Part shown: positions 50,240 to 63,122 of the stretch, in pieces | Position numbering within the stretch: the stretch's first letter is position 1 | Layout: every line of letters starts with the position of its first letter | Assembly: GCF_021347895.1 (NCBI RefSeq) | Contig: NC_067116.1 | Location: 42,169,628-42,233,627 of the forward strand | Length of the DNA: 64,000 bases | Origin: Acanthochromis polyacanthus | Lineage: Eukaryota > Chordata > Actinopteri > Pomacentridae | Direction: 5' to 3' | Made by a program: the position numbers and the translations under genes | The notes under the pieces: generated by a model | What the model was told of the DNA's origin: nothing | Seen by the model: only the letters and a program-made list of their open reading frames with translations | Databases searched by the model: none

Positions 50240-51539
50240 CTGAAAGAAAGACACTGGCAGTTAGCACACGGCTGAAAAAAGGCGATAGATGGATACATGA
50301 CACTCCTGATGCCAAAGATCTTCTTTTTTTTTTTTTTTAACTGTGTTTGCTGTGACTAAGGAACAAAACAGAAAGTTAGGGTAGATCACAACTCTGGCTT
50401 TCAACTATAAAACCATTCAAATCCTCATTTCAATGCACACATAGAAAAAAAGAGAAAAAATCTGCTAAATGTACAGTGCAAGAAATGACCAGTAGTGCAA
50501 GTATGGGAGTGATGAATGCAAACATTTATTTGAAAAGTGGGTCAAAACCATAACACCCAAACACAAGCCGTAATCCATCCACCCTTATCTAACAAATCCA
50601 TTAATAATACAGTGACCGTATCATGTAACCGTTCTCCACTTGCTCTTTCGCATTAATGCAGTCTGCAAATGCATTTCTGCCGCTTTAGGAGCAAACTAAG
50701 CAGCAAAACAAAACAAAAAAAAAAGACTAGTGGCTGCCAAGCATACCAGCAACGAGCGCAAAAGTAGCCGTTTTTATATAACTCATACCTCTGTGGTAAT
50801 AAATTGGTCTGTCTTTGCAACAGGCTGACCCCGTCTGTCCACCTACACCCTGGTGCTGATACATGAGGCTGTGCAGAAATCCGCACCATCGTGCCCCCAG
50901 GCAACCATCCAGACCTCAATGCAAAGTCAGATTCTGTTTTCACCAACACAGGCTGTATGTCATTCCGCTGATCAAGAAGCATGCGAGTTCTAAAAAGTCT
51001 GCGCAAGTAACTCTAGATAAGAATTTAAACAAAAAGGCCGAAAATAAACGGGCAGATGTTTCTGGGCTTCATTATGGTCTGGCCCTCGTCTCTTGTCATC
51101 TCGGTTCTAGCGTCCAGAGATGTGCGATGTAACAATGCAATGTAATGATTGTTTTGGCAGCGGCTACCGCAGCGGCCCGACTGACCACACGAGGGCTGCA
51201 CGGCTCACCTCAGCTCAACAAAGAGCCGGGTACATCGAGTTCATTCCTCCAATTTTGCATCAGTCATCATGCATATGCACACATGCATAAACACGCAGAA
51301 AGGCCGAGTCATGGGCAAGAAAACAGGCGTGCAGAGAGCTATACACTTGAACTTCTCCACGAGGTTCTGCATCTTTATATGGATATGTTCTGTGAGCAAA
51401 CCACCACTCCAGGCTGAGGAGACGCCAGAGTCGGGATGAAAGCATCAGAGCTTTGTGTACGGTGGTCATCAGTCAAAGAGGAGCATTTAAAAGACGATTC
51501 AGGCAGCGGTCGAACCCAAACTCAACCTCGAGTTTCACC

Positions 51540-51608
51540 GTGCAGCGCTCTCTCTCCCTCTCTCTCCCTCCCTCTCTCTCCCTCTCTCTCCCTCTCTCTC
51601 CCTCCCTC
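51540..51608. repeat. Polypyrimidine (TCTCCC)n-type tract
   Basis: Imperfect TCTC/CCCT repeat of about 65 bp, purine-only on the gnaq sense strand. Confidence 0.92.
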
Positions 51609-53010
51609 CAGAGTAATCCTCCTCTCTTCCACCCCCATTCTACCACCTATTTTCTTCCTCTACAACCCGGCTCCAGCTCTCCACCACTCATCGCTCCATC
51701 TCACTTCTCCCAACACTCAAGTCTGAGTCACTGCAGTTTCAGATACACACTGTATTCTCTCTGGTCTCTACCTTTCACTTGTTTTCGCTCCACTTATCTC
51801 AACTGCTGCAACTGGCAATCGCTTTTACCATGAATCAATAGGTAGACGACATTTTCTTTTAAATCAAATTTGAGTTTCAGTAATTAATTAGTCCCCATAA
51901 CCGACAACTTTGCTGTTGAAAATGCACCAATATCAACACTCGTTTTTTAAACTTCAACACATTACAGCAAATGTGTCCAAGCTTAATTGTGCATCATGAC
52001 ATTAGCTGCTTCAACTGTGAATGTAAAAGTTTCAGAAGACCTGAGGCTGCAAAAGAAGCCTTCAAATAACCAGAGAACAAAAAGGATGGTTTGTAATCGA
52101 TGCAATTTTGATGTGATGCAAAAGAATCTGAAGAGAAACACACAGGAGGCTCTTTACATCTGCTGGATTCTCTCTTTGCTCACATATACAGTATTTTATT
52201 ACAGCTGAATTCCCCATAAAGCCATTCGCTCTTTCATATTTGTCCATTTTTGCAGTTGTTCTTGCCTCCAGTCATTGGTGAGATGGCACTTATAGCTCGC
52301 CTAACTCTGTTAAATGTAAAAGCTTCAAAAGACCAAAGGCTGCAAAAAAAAAGCCTTCAAATAATCAGATAACAAAAAATTAGGTTTGTAATCCATGCAA
52401 TATTGATGTCATACAACAGCAGGAATAGCACCTGCAGAGAAACACACAGGAGGCACTTTGCATCCATTTCCTGCTTTTCTCGCATACACTTTTATAACTC
52501 TTAATAAAGCCGTTTTCTTTCGCATATTCTTCCGTTTTTGCTGTCAGACAACGGAGCGAGTATGAAATCGTGACTGAAACGCAGCTCATTAGGACTAACA
52601 TTGTAAAAAGAAGTCACTTCCAAGTCCTTAAAAATCTCTAAAATCCTGATTGCATGAACGCAACTTTGTCTGACAAACTTGCAAGGAACAAAACAACAAC
52701 CGTGCAGAGAATTCAGCTGCATTTACATCAAATTCAACGCTACAAACAAAGTCGGGGAGCAACTGCACGACAAGCAAAAAATAAGTTGCTTCAGCTGCTT
52801 CGTGTTTGTGAGATATTCACTGTGTCCATGAAGCGCTTTAAACTTTTTCACTTTGAACAGGGGTTTCACAGAAAGATGGGCTTCTTTGGGAGTTGCATTA
52901 CAGACTTTAAAAATAAACCCTGTTTTATGCTCACTTTAATGATGTTGAATTTTCCAGTTTCAGTCAGTTTTGCACTGCTAGCAAGTAAACCATTGTTATT
53001 TATTTCACAT

Positions 53011-54408
53011 CAGGGCTCCAGACTGCGATCAAAATGTTGTTGTTTTTTTTGAGTGTGGGAGCTGAAGTTTCAAGTGGTCGCATTGTGCCAGTGAACGACG
53101 ATCATTAAAGCTCGTGTCCGGAGTTTGAATCGCAGCGTCTCCCAAATCACTGTTGGTCCCACCCTCCCTCCCTCTGATTTCACCCCTTTATTTGTGCATG
53201 CGCGCAGTACCTGAGAGGAGTGCCCGGAGTGCTGCAGCATATGGCCTGTTTTGCTGTTTTCCACTCTTCTACAATTAGTACATTTAGTAAATAATAAAGG
53301 AATTACGTTAGAATGCTGTATTGAGTCTAACTTGTCCTAATACCAAAATAACATGAATCTGCTAGGACGAACTAGTAAAGTTTCAATATGTGATTACACT
53401 CGTGTATCCCTCTGGATGACGTTGTTTATCAAACTTAGTGCATTTACGCGTGTATATGTGTTACATTGTTTATTTATTTCTATCTAGAGTTCAGAATTGC
53501 ATGACTCCTCTGACGAAGAGTGTGTCCCAGACGCCCCAACATCTTCCTCCAGAGGTCGGGCATCTAAACGAAGCCGTCAGGCGGGCTATGGAGGCCGAGG
53601 TCGGGGAGCGACGCGAGCACCCCGAGCCAAAAAACGTCCTGCAGTCTCTTGGCCTGACAAGCCGTGGGATTGGTAACTTTTCTGGAAGTTGCTGATCCCT
53701 GATGCTCTCTCCTCCACAAGCAAAACAAATGTGCGCGCGGTTGCGTAGTGCGTAGCTCGCCCACCTCTGCATGGACTTGCTTGCTGTGCACGTAACCGTT
53801 GATTGACAGCAAGACAAAGCTGAAGCTCGAACTTGATTGGTCGGCAGCGACCGGCGCTTTTTGGAATAACATGGAGGTCTATGAGAGGAAGGCGGAGCTC
53901 AGGAATAAATTTTCATATCGTGTCATACTAACATTATAGTATCGAACTAGACTAACACATTTAAGCTTTGTTAAACAATGATACATAAATTGAAAACAAA
54001 CGGAAACTCCGGACACGAGCTTTAAGCTGTATTGGTGTCGCTCTATTCGGCAAAGACAGCGACCGTGTTAACCAGTGGTGGAAAGTAGTACTTTTATAAC
54101 TTTGTGTGGTCTTCTTATGAAATGCCGAGTGCACCTACATGCTCTGCTCATAGAAAAGCGTGCACGTTTAGGACAAATCTAACATTAGAATTCCCTAATT
54201 TAACTCTCTTCAAAATAATTTTTGGTCACACAGCAGCAGCTACAGCAGCCTGCAATGTGTGGCATTTACAGAAAACTGGTAAATTGTAGTGTCTATCGAT
54301 AATAAAATGATCACAATGTGCCAGGGGGCCAAAAGGTGTGGCCAAAACGTGAAAGTTGGTCACACCGGTGCAACCAGTTTAAAAAAAAAAAGTTAGTCTG
54401 GATCCCTG
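53011..54408. mobile_element. hAT-like element hosting a nested TTAA insertion
   Basis: The left end CAGGGCTCCAGACTGCGATC and the right end, read inward, CAGGGATCCAGACTAAC match over the first 14 bases apart from one. The subterminal GGTCGCATTGTGCCAGTG on the left resembles GGTTGCACCGGTGTGACC on the right. The 8-bp flanks do not match, so either they decayed or the ends belong to different copies. A Tol2-like phrase, CAGTGGTGGAAAGTAGTAC, occurs at about 54073. Confidence 0.42.
53109..54021 (+). mobile_element. TTAA-target DNA transposon remnant (913 bp) with exon-like frame
   Basis: Perfect 18-bp inverted ends AGCTCGTGTCCGGAGTTT, with TTAA outside each (53105-53108 and 54022-54025). Inside, after an acceptor-like TTTCTATCTAG at about 53486, a plus-strand frame to 53694 has an acidic part (HDSSDEECVPDAP), then an Arg/Gly-rich basic part, and ends SWPDKPWDW before TAA. 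Acidic-then-basic leaders occur in piggyBac-type transposases, but the catalytic part is missing and the family is not proven. Confidence 0.72.
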
Positions 54409-56219
54409 CATATTGTGTTGCATTACATAATGACAGTTAATCAGAATGAAATTAGCTTAAATGAAATGGTTCATCCAACAAATCATCTTTTGTTTACGTC
54501 CGGTTCATCTGATGGGAGTAATTCTTACTCTTTAGTTGACTGACAAGAGCACGAGACAAATTTGGAAAAATCATGCCAGAATAGCTCACTTAAAGCCACA
54601 AATGTCAGTCTCGTGATTGTTCGATGCATCCAACAGTTGTCGGGATATTTTAATCTGGGCTGGGCTAAAGTGGCATCACAAAATGGTGGAAGGACAGCAT
54701 TTACCATTCATAGTGCGGTGTCTTCTGCCTTCACGGTGTCCATTAGAGCAGATTTACACTAAACTGGCAGCCTGACTTGAAGGGAAGAGCAAATCTTCAG
54801 ATAAAAAAAAAGGAAAAACAAAAAAACAAGTGTGACACTGATGATGTTTACGTCCACATTCAAACCACAACTAAAGTGGCTGATTAAATAATGGGTAATC
54901 AAGAACAGCTGGTGCACCCAAGACAAAGCAGCGCAAACGTCTTTCGAGGGTGACGAGATTCGAGTTTGACTGAGGAGCACAGTGGAGAGTACAGTGAAGG
55001 AGTGCCCTCCAACCAGACAGGATCTTTCACTGTGGAAAGCAGGTCAGGCAACATTGGAGTTTCCCCTACAGACAGAGTACGTCTTTGAGAGAGGGACATA
55101 AATAGCAATTGTCAAGACACAGCACTGGAGAGTTCACTTTCTCATTGACTAAAGAGCCGAACAGAAGGGAGGGGTGTTGCTGGGTTGTGAGGGACGGACT
55201 GCGAAAAGGAAGAAAAACACTGAGTGCACATTTTCTCAGCTTTCCCTTTCCTTCCTCGCTGTTGCTGAGGTGACAGAGGCAACTTTGAGATTCAAAAGCA
55301 CAGAAAGAAAGGGCGTGGATGCATCGTGGATGTTGCACATTAGCGCCGTTTAAAGCGCGAGCGTTTGTGTGATTTTTCCAAACGGCCAGAGGAGAGAGGG
55401 GAAGGCATTGCAGCTCAATTCAACAGATCCCACTGTTCTGCCGGCTGACTAGAAAAGCCAGCAGAAGCATTTCTCACGGACAAGCAACTGTACACTCGCT
55501 GGAGCTACTCCTGAGGGGTAATGCTAGTTCCCATGGCAACTCCTGCACTGGACTTCTAAATACATGACAGAAAACACCAGCTGATAGGCTTCAGTGTGGA
55601 TCCACAGAGCCCAGTCGAACAGGCAACTTTTTCACAACCACATTTTTTCATCCCCACAACATCCTCAGCCAGTACCCTCCACCCTGCCTATGGGAATTCT
55701 AAAGTCATGGCGGCTACCAGTGAGGCTAATAATAAAATAAGCAACTGACTTTGCTCTTAACATGGAGTGTTTTCTTATAATATAGTGGAAATACAGTTTC
55801 AAAATGACATTACACATTCAGTATTGACTAGATTTATTTTCCTTTAATGCAACATTAACCCTCTGAACCCCAAATCCTAATTAATTAAGTAATTATTAAT
55901 TAAGTGGCAACAGTCCGCTAATAACATCACTGTTAGCGTTAGCTAACGCTAGTTAGCACCATGTGATTTTCACGTTAAACTATTCAGGGCTCAGTTCCTT
56001 TAAGCCATAAATATCGCGGTTGCAGATCGAACTCTGTACACTTAAGTGCACGTAGTATGTTATTTATTGTTTGTCATTTACCTTGTGAAATGCGTGTTAT
56101 CTGTATTAAAATTGGCAAAATTACAGCATTTTTTCGAGTCACAAACAGACAGAATTGTCAGATTTTCAGCTGTTTGTAGGTTCCTGAACTACAAATCGAC
56201 AAACCAAAGCTTAAAATTG

Positions 56220-56700
56220 TGACGTGTCATTAAAAATCATCCACTATTCTACAGGTCTCACTTAGAAATATGCCAGACACATTTGCTTTTGTCAGATTAT
56301 ATAAAAAATAAAATATAAAACATGTGGCAGTTGTTGATGCAGCCAAGAAGACATTTCTGACAAAAATTCTGGGATTATTCAGCTGAACTGCAGGCTGTGT
56401 TTACCCAGAACAAATGGGAAGCAAGGATAAAAACAAATTAGACTTTTAAGTATCATGTAGGGACACATTTTTTTCTTATTAATAACACCAGTGGGCACCT
56501 AAACGTTGAAGATGCTGATTCCAAGTTTTTTCAGTTTTTATAAAACAATCCATACAAGACAAATATATTATGCAATATTCCTTTTTTCTTTTTTTACTTC
56601 TAGACATGGTTGTGCTGTTTCCACACAGGTGTATGACTTTATACAGCAGTGTCAAATGAGCCCTCAGTGAGTAAAAAAGTAACATTAACAATAAACTAGT
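56220..56700. repeat. Dispersed repeat family R in gnaq intron 1
   Basis: It carries ACAAAAATTCTGGGATTATT, CAGCTGAACTGCAGGCTGTG and, further on, TTACTTCTAGACATGGTTGTG and CCCTCAGTGAGTAAAAA, in the same order as in the interrupted intron 2 copy and the intron 6 copy. Confidence 0.55.
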
Positions 56701-59016
56701 TTGTTTTTTGGCAGACTCTTGGCTCACACAGAAAAAACGCATTTGTTGAGAAAAATTTCATTCAGCTTTAAAGTTTATTTTTTAATTCATTTTGGCCACA
56801 AGTTAGCTTATAAAGTAACATTTTCTGTGGTACTTTTTCCACTGATGAACTTAATACTGCTTCCATTAGAAATACTAGAAACCAAATTTAAAGATTTTCA
56901 TTTAGCAAGAGTATAAATATGTAAAAGTGGATGTGTATTCAGCTAAACACACGTTAACTAAATGCACACAACTGGAAGCTTCACAATATTAGGCTGCTAG
57001 GATCAATACAGTCTAACAAAATTAAACCGCAATTTAAAACAGTGCAATCAACAAATTGCAACGGCTGCACTTTCAGACGCACCTCATGCAGCAGATCTGA
57101 CGTCGGGTTAAAACTTTCGGGTCAGTGGTTTTACACAGGAATAGTCGAGCGTGGCGACGTGAGGAAAAGCCCAGTAACAACCCAGTTATGACCAAGAACG
57201 GCAGAATGGTTTCACTCTTCCCTAATCATGTCCCAAACAGGATATTAGTCATTCAGCTAAATAACCACTGACTCACAAAGAACAGCAAAAATTGTTGAGC
57301 AGATGCGTGTCGTCGTGTCCGGCCAGCTGGAGGCCATCGTTTACATTTAGAGCAATACCTGAACGCAAAGTCTGGCATCGACGCTGAAAAAGTCAAAAAG
57401 AAACTGACGACAGGAAGGAGGCGCAAAGTGTGAGAGTGGAGGAGAAGAGCATCCTGAGTAAATGATTCGCTAAAACTTCTTCAAGCACATCGAACAGGAA
57501 GCTACTGCAGCTCAGCGTCGGGGAAACAATGAAATGATGGTTGAAACGTCCAGGAACTACGTGACAGTCCATTGACTCCCTTTCACCTGAAGGAACTTTT
57601 CTAAGAAACCTCGGCCAAATGAGAGTGGTTCTAAACTTTACTTCCTGGCTCACAGTTTCTGTAGTTTCTCATTATGTTGTGGTCATGCTGCCATACTGAG
57701 CATTTCATTATCGCTACAAGTTGACAATAGAATAAATTTAGGTTAGGTGCAGCTTTCTCTTTGTCGTCTTCTCGAGTCCACTTCTGCTGGTTTACTGTAT
57801 TCCTCTACTTAGGCGAGAGCAAAGTTTTCAGTGCTGTTAGAAAGGTTGAAAAACTATCGAGCTGAAAAAAGAAACAGTAAAATTTTGGTGCAGATATGGA
57901 CTAAGAGATGGATACCACATTCTTTTAACCACATTGCAGGAAGTGTTTTGTCCGACAGCGTGGTTACACAAAACTACCATGTCGAACTTAATAAAAGAAC
58001 CTATTAATCTTCGGTGCAGATCCAGGACACTTAGGCAATAATAAAAATTGCGTCACAGGGCATCGGGCTGGGCTGGCGATGTGCTCTCCAAGTGCCCTTC
58101 TGGTTCATTACCATCGCGGATATTATTCAAACATTGCACAACTTAATCACATGCCCTATGAAACTAAGACGCTGCTAATCCAGTGATTAAGCTTAATATT
58201 TGTGGTTCTAGAGATGTGGTAGAGGCTCTTTTAGTTCCTTGAGGTTCTGTCCCTGACATCATGTCACTGAAATGCTGACTGACTAATGCCGAGTTCTACA
58301 GTATGTCTAACTTTTTCCTGCTGTCAGTGGCTGGACTATCTGACTGACTGCTGGTGTCACTGTAACAGTTGAATCTTCATGTGTGCAGATAAAACAGCTG
58401 CTCTGGATGCAGTGACTTCGGCTTGTTTCAGAGAGGATGTGTGCGAGAGAGATAAAAATTGTTTCATATTCTTTTCCCGCGTCACCGTTCTTTGTCGCAG
58501 GAACCCTCCTCCCACTGGTTTATATGTATAGCCGCAAGACATCAGAGACAAGCCCATAAAAGACAAGAAGATTAGTAATAGGTGGACAGAAGGAACCTTC
58601 AGCAGAAAAGGATGAAGGAAAAAAACAGATGAATGTAAAGATTCACTGCATACTATAACTGATGTCACAGCAGTATTACCAGGAAGCAAAAGAACGGATA
58701 TTGATTATAGATTTTGGTAAACACTGTGGCTGATGACAAAAATGCTGACATGAAGCATCTTTAGGGCACATTTCTTGGAATTAGGTTCACCCCTGATTAT
58801 TATTTTGAGTAATCTTTATTTATTTTCTTCAGTTTTTTATTAATCATTTGGTCTCTGGAACAAAATATTGGCAAATATCAATCAGAGGAAGTCTGACCAA
58901 ACAAAACCCAGAGCTTTTCATTTTACAGAGAAAAGAAACCACTAAATATTCATTCAAGAATTTGGAACGGCGCTGAATTTTGCTTGAGGGAAATTTTCAA
59001 AAAAATAGTCTTCAAC

Positions 59017-59369
59017 TAGGGGTGGCCCGAATAGTGATTTCTGGCCTCCGAATATTCGGGCCCTATTAAAGACGAAAATCCGAATATTCGAAGGGAAGAG
59101 ACGAGCTCCGAATATTTTTGTCTGGGGGGAGGAAGGGGTGATCACATAGACATGTGTATATGTTTATGTGATCACACGACGAGATGAGCCGATATGAGCC
59201 GATGTGGGCTGAAGGCGGAGGGAAGACGCCGCATATTCTTTCCGCCCGGTAACATCCGGGGTGGGGTGGGGGGGGTGGGGGGGTTGTTATTCGGATACCA
59301 AAATTAATATCCGGATACAACTGTAGCGAACGAATATTTGGATATTCGGGATATTTGGGTCCAGCCCTA
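59017..59369. mobile_element. Non-autonomous hAT element (353 bp), copy 2
   Basis: It starts TAGGGGTGGCCCGAATAG and ends CCAGCCCTA, flanked by a perfect 8-bp duplication TCTTCAAC (59009-59016 and 59370-59377). It is related to the 7692-8086 element over both ends; the middle part differs and contains a G-rich run at 59256-59284. Confidence 0.9.
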
Positions 59370-62300
59370 TCTTCAACTAATAGATTTTTCTACTCATTTT
59401 AGCATACACTGGGATGGAATGTAGGTTCAGTTTAATGCTTGATTTTTGAAGAGGAACAACATTTTAACACTACGGGCACTGATAAGGAGGTTCTATGTCT
59501 CATCTGTGCACATTTTGAAATACTAATAAAACCTAAAATTAAAAGAAAAACAAAGAATTTGATTATAAACATGTCTTCAGAAGCAGGAATTCAATGCGCT
59601 CCTCTTTAATTGTCTTTGAGGCATTTTTAGCACTTCGACTTGCTAGCTATCACACAGGTTGTTTCCAATAACTTGCAGCAAGTGAGAAAAAAATAACACA
59701 GCTGAGCAAATGCTTGTGTGAGTCTATCAAAAATTATAAATTAATTCTTTAACTGTAACATGTTTTTTTCTTCTGAAGCACATCTTTGGCTCATCTCACT
59801 AGAAAGGGAAAAAAACTTTTATTTGGCTTTAACATTGAAAACATACCCATCTCTAGGACTTAACACAGATACACATGGGTGTTTTTATCGTATTTGTTCA
59901 CAAAAAAACATCTCTGTCTAAAATGAAACTGCAAAAACGCAGTCAAAGCACTGTTAAGAGGATGCCAAACCAACAGGCGGATACATAGCCACAACCTTAC
60001 AGCCATGTTGGCCCATCAGAAGCCTGAAAAAGCGACTGGTTCTGCTGGTCTACCAACTACAGTGCATCAAGAAAGACTGGAATCATATGTTTTTGTTGAT
60101 TCTGATGCCTCTGTTCTCCAATATAATGGAAAAAAATACAATCAACTTAAGCGTAAATGAGCAAAAAGGCCAGTTAGCAAAGTTAGCATCTGCGCTACTT
60201 TGGCCACAGCACAAAATGAGCTCATGTAGACACAACAGATAACAACATACACTCTGAAAAAAGCTAAAAACGCCTCAAAAGCTTAGTTTTCAGTGACCTA
60301 AAGCTGATTTGCATTAGGACAAAAGGCCAAAGTGGTTGGAAAAAGCAACATTTGGGCCTTTGAAGATTCTTCATCAGACACATACTTGACACCTGCCAGA
60401 CCATTCCTCTAACTAACCATCCAGCATTTATAGCTACATCTTCATCTCCTCACTTCAAAGATGGTCGGAATGACTGTCATTTCTCACATCCTTTCTTAAT
60501 AAGAGGGTGGGAAGGATGAGGATCCAAGCGTGCTGCATTTAGAGGTTAGAAATGTGTCTGCAATGAGCAAGTGGACTGCCGATCTGGATCTCTGCTGAGA
60601 CTGAGAAAGAGACTGAAGGAGGGAGGGACGGAGGGCAGCAGGATCTCTATTCCAGTTTTGAGAAAAATTCCTGGCATACTTTTCCTTCTAAAAGGACTCG
60701 CATGTCAATTTAATAATTGGGTCTGTTTTGGTTCCCATTCAATCAAAATGCTTGTTGTACTGGAACAGCAGTATTTCCCACTGGACAGAGGTTTTGCAGT
60801 TTGTGGTCCCTCAAGTCATTGTGATCAGTCTTCAACTTCACTTCCCTCTTTCTAGTCCAAGACTCAGTTGGGAACTTGCCCACCGCTGACGTGTTGCTGT
60901 GTAAACATGCACAAGAATTCTCAAGCTTTTTGTCCTTTTAGGTATCAACCACGCACACTTGAATATACAAGGGTGTGCTATTAATTAAACACTTGCAGAT
61001 ATGTCATCCACATGGCATTAATTTCAGTGCGTGTCTCGGACTCGGTCAACAAACTGAAACTGCTGCTGCAAATTGAACACTTCAGCACTTTCCATGACTC
61101 ATTTTAATCTATTTTCTCTCTCTCTCTCCACATATCCCAGATAAAAATCCCAACGGTAATACATCAGAAGAAGACTTTTATGGAGTAATATGCATCGGTA
61201 ATAGCACGGCAGACAGGCGGTGACACGAGAAGGACTGGGCAGTCTTTCACAGGCCTGACTGCCACATAACTGCCGAAACTCTGGGTGTGTCGGCATCGAT
61301 TTGCTCAACCAACAGAGCTGCCAGACAAACAGTGCAGAACTACAAACACCTACCTGTCTTGCCTTCGTACCTCACTGTGAAACTCAATTTTTCATCTACC
61401 AGGTACAAGAGCTTAGGATCGCATGTGTACACTTCTGAAAAAAAAAACAAAAAAAACAGTCAGGACGGACGCTGCAGTACGAGGATGGTTGCACCGTATA
61501 CACAAAGTGGACCAACGAGTCCTGCTTTTACGTCAGAGCAGAAATGGATCACTGGCTCTGTTCTGGTTACCTCGCGTTCGACTACAGATGCTCAAGAAAC
61601 CTTCAAATTCTACGAAGACGTAAACAAATGAATACTTCCATATTTCTTTGAAGAGAAAAGAGATTTTTTTTCCAGATATTTATACAGATTACGCAGCACA
61701 TTTCACAGCAATTCTTGGAAAATGCCACAAAGTTCAACAATAACACACAATACGACTCCCAAAACGGCCATGAAGTCTTGAAACAGCTCCAAAAACTGCA
61801 CGTTTTAACCTTCATGAGGGCAGAAACGTTTGCAAGATTGCTATCTGGATTAGTAATAATTACGTTTATGCCTTAATAATTTGACAGCTTAGTGTACTTT
61901 GCATTTATGTTAAAGATGGGAGGACAGCCACTACATTTGGCAAATTAATCAGAAGTAGTAATCTGCTGCATTAATTTGTCAGCTAGATGCCAATCTAGCA
62001 CAAGCACGACTTAAAAATTACTTGTACAAAAAGCAAAAATGTCACATTGGAACATTTTTTAAGAGGTAAATGAAAGAGAAGTGAGTAAAAACAGCTACCA
62101 CACTATAACCCAACAATATGTAAGGCCTGCTCTGTGAAAGAGGCCTCTGTTGTAATAATAATCTGTCCTATGATCCTTTAAAGACAGTGAGGTATTCTAT
62201 ACATTAAAAAGAACCTCAAAAAAAAAAAAAACACAAAATGAGGGAATTCCCCCCCCCAAACAAGGACGCCCACAATGAATGTAAAACTTCAGAAAATACA

Positions 62301-62587
62301 CAGAAATAAAAGCCAAGACATGTAAAGATAATTTGGGAGCGTAAAGATGCAGTCATTACTCTTTAGTAAAAGAAATTCAGGCTAAATTAGGATTAGGCTA
62401 TAACATAATATAAGCTATTGGTTCAAAAACAACAAGAAAATGAAAGATTTTACTTGAAGAAATTGTAAATGTTAACATTTAATTGACTAATAATAACTGA
62501 CAAATCAAAGTTGCTGCTTTAGTTCAATTAATTACCAACATCTCTTCTTATTTGACTGGACGGATAAAACCCAAAATATTTACTTAA

Positions 62588-63122
62588 CCCTTTAAGCTTC
62601 AGTCAATTCCAGACGTTTTCAGTACAAAAAAATCGCTAATATTCTATTTTTAAATAAAAAAAATTACGAAAAATACGGGGAATATTGGACGGGCATCGCG
62701 AGGTGCATTTCCTTGAAAATGACCGATTCGGGGATTTTATACCGACTTCAGGACATGTTTTGGATAAAATAGTTTACTGGCTTGTGTCATCTGGATGTAA
62801 AAGGTTGGATTATGGCCGTTTTTTGTGGAATCTTTTTTTCCGTGTGTAATAATGAACCCGGAAATGTGAGTCGCGCTGTGTGCGTTGAAGCCGTGTATAG
62901 AGAACGGATGGATGAATATTCGTTTTTGTCGGACAAATGTGTTTTTCTCACCCGCTGTGGTAATCGCATCTGAAAGTGGTTTATACCGGCGGATTCATGA
63001 GAATCTAAGCTTTCCATCGGCGTATAGTGTTTGTATAATCGTGTTTGCAGCCGTCGGACATTCTTGAAATTCCTATGCAAATTAGTAGGTGTACTGCCGG
63101 CGGTACACTGAAGCTTAAAGGG
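62588..63122. mobile_element. TTAA-target element with CCCTTTAAGCTTCAGT ends (535 bp)
   Basis: 16-bp perfect inverted ends CCCTTTAAGCTTCAGT, flanked by TTAA (62584-62587 and 63123-63126). This is the arrangement of piggyBac-like elements. Internal frames of about 60-97 codons show no transposase motif, so it is probably a non-autonomous copy. It is distinct from the CCCTCCTG family at 28-38 kb. Confidence 0.82.

Noticed and set aside
51228..51245. Minus-strand ATGTACCCGGC as a TLE (MYPQ) first exon
   Set aside because: It continues ALC then stop, lacks the Gln, and lies in gnaq intron 1, far upstream of the rest of tle.
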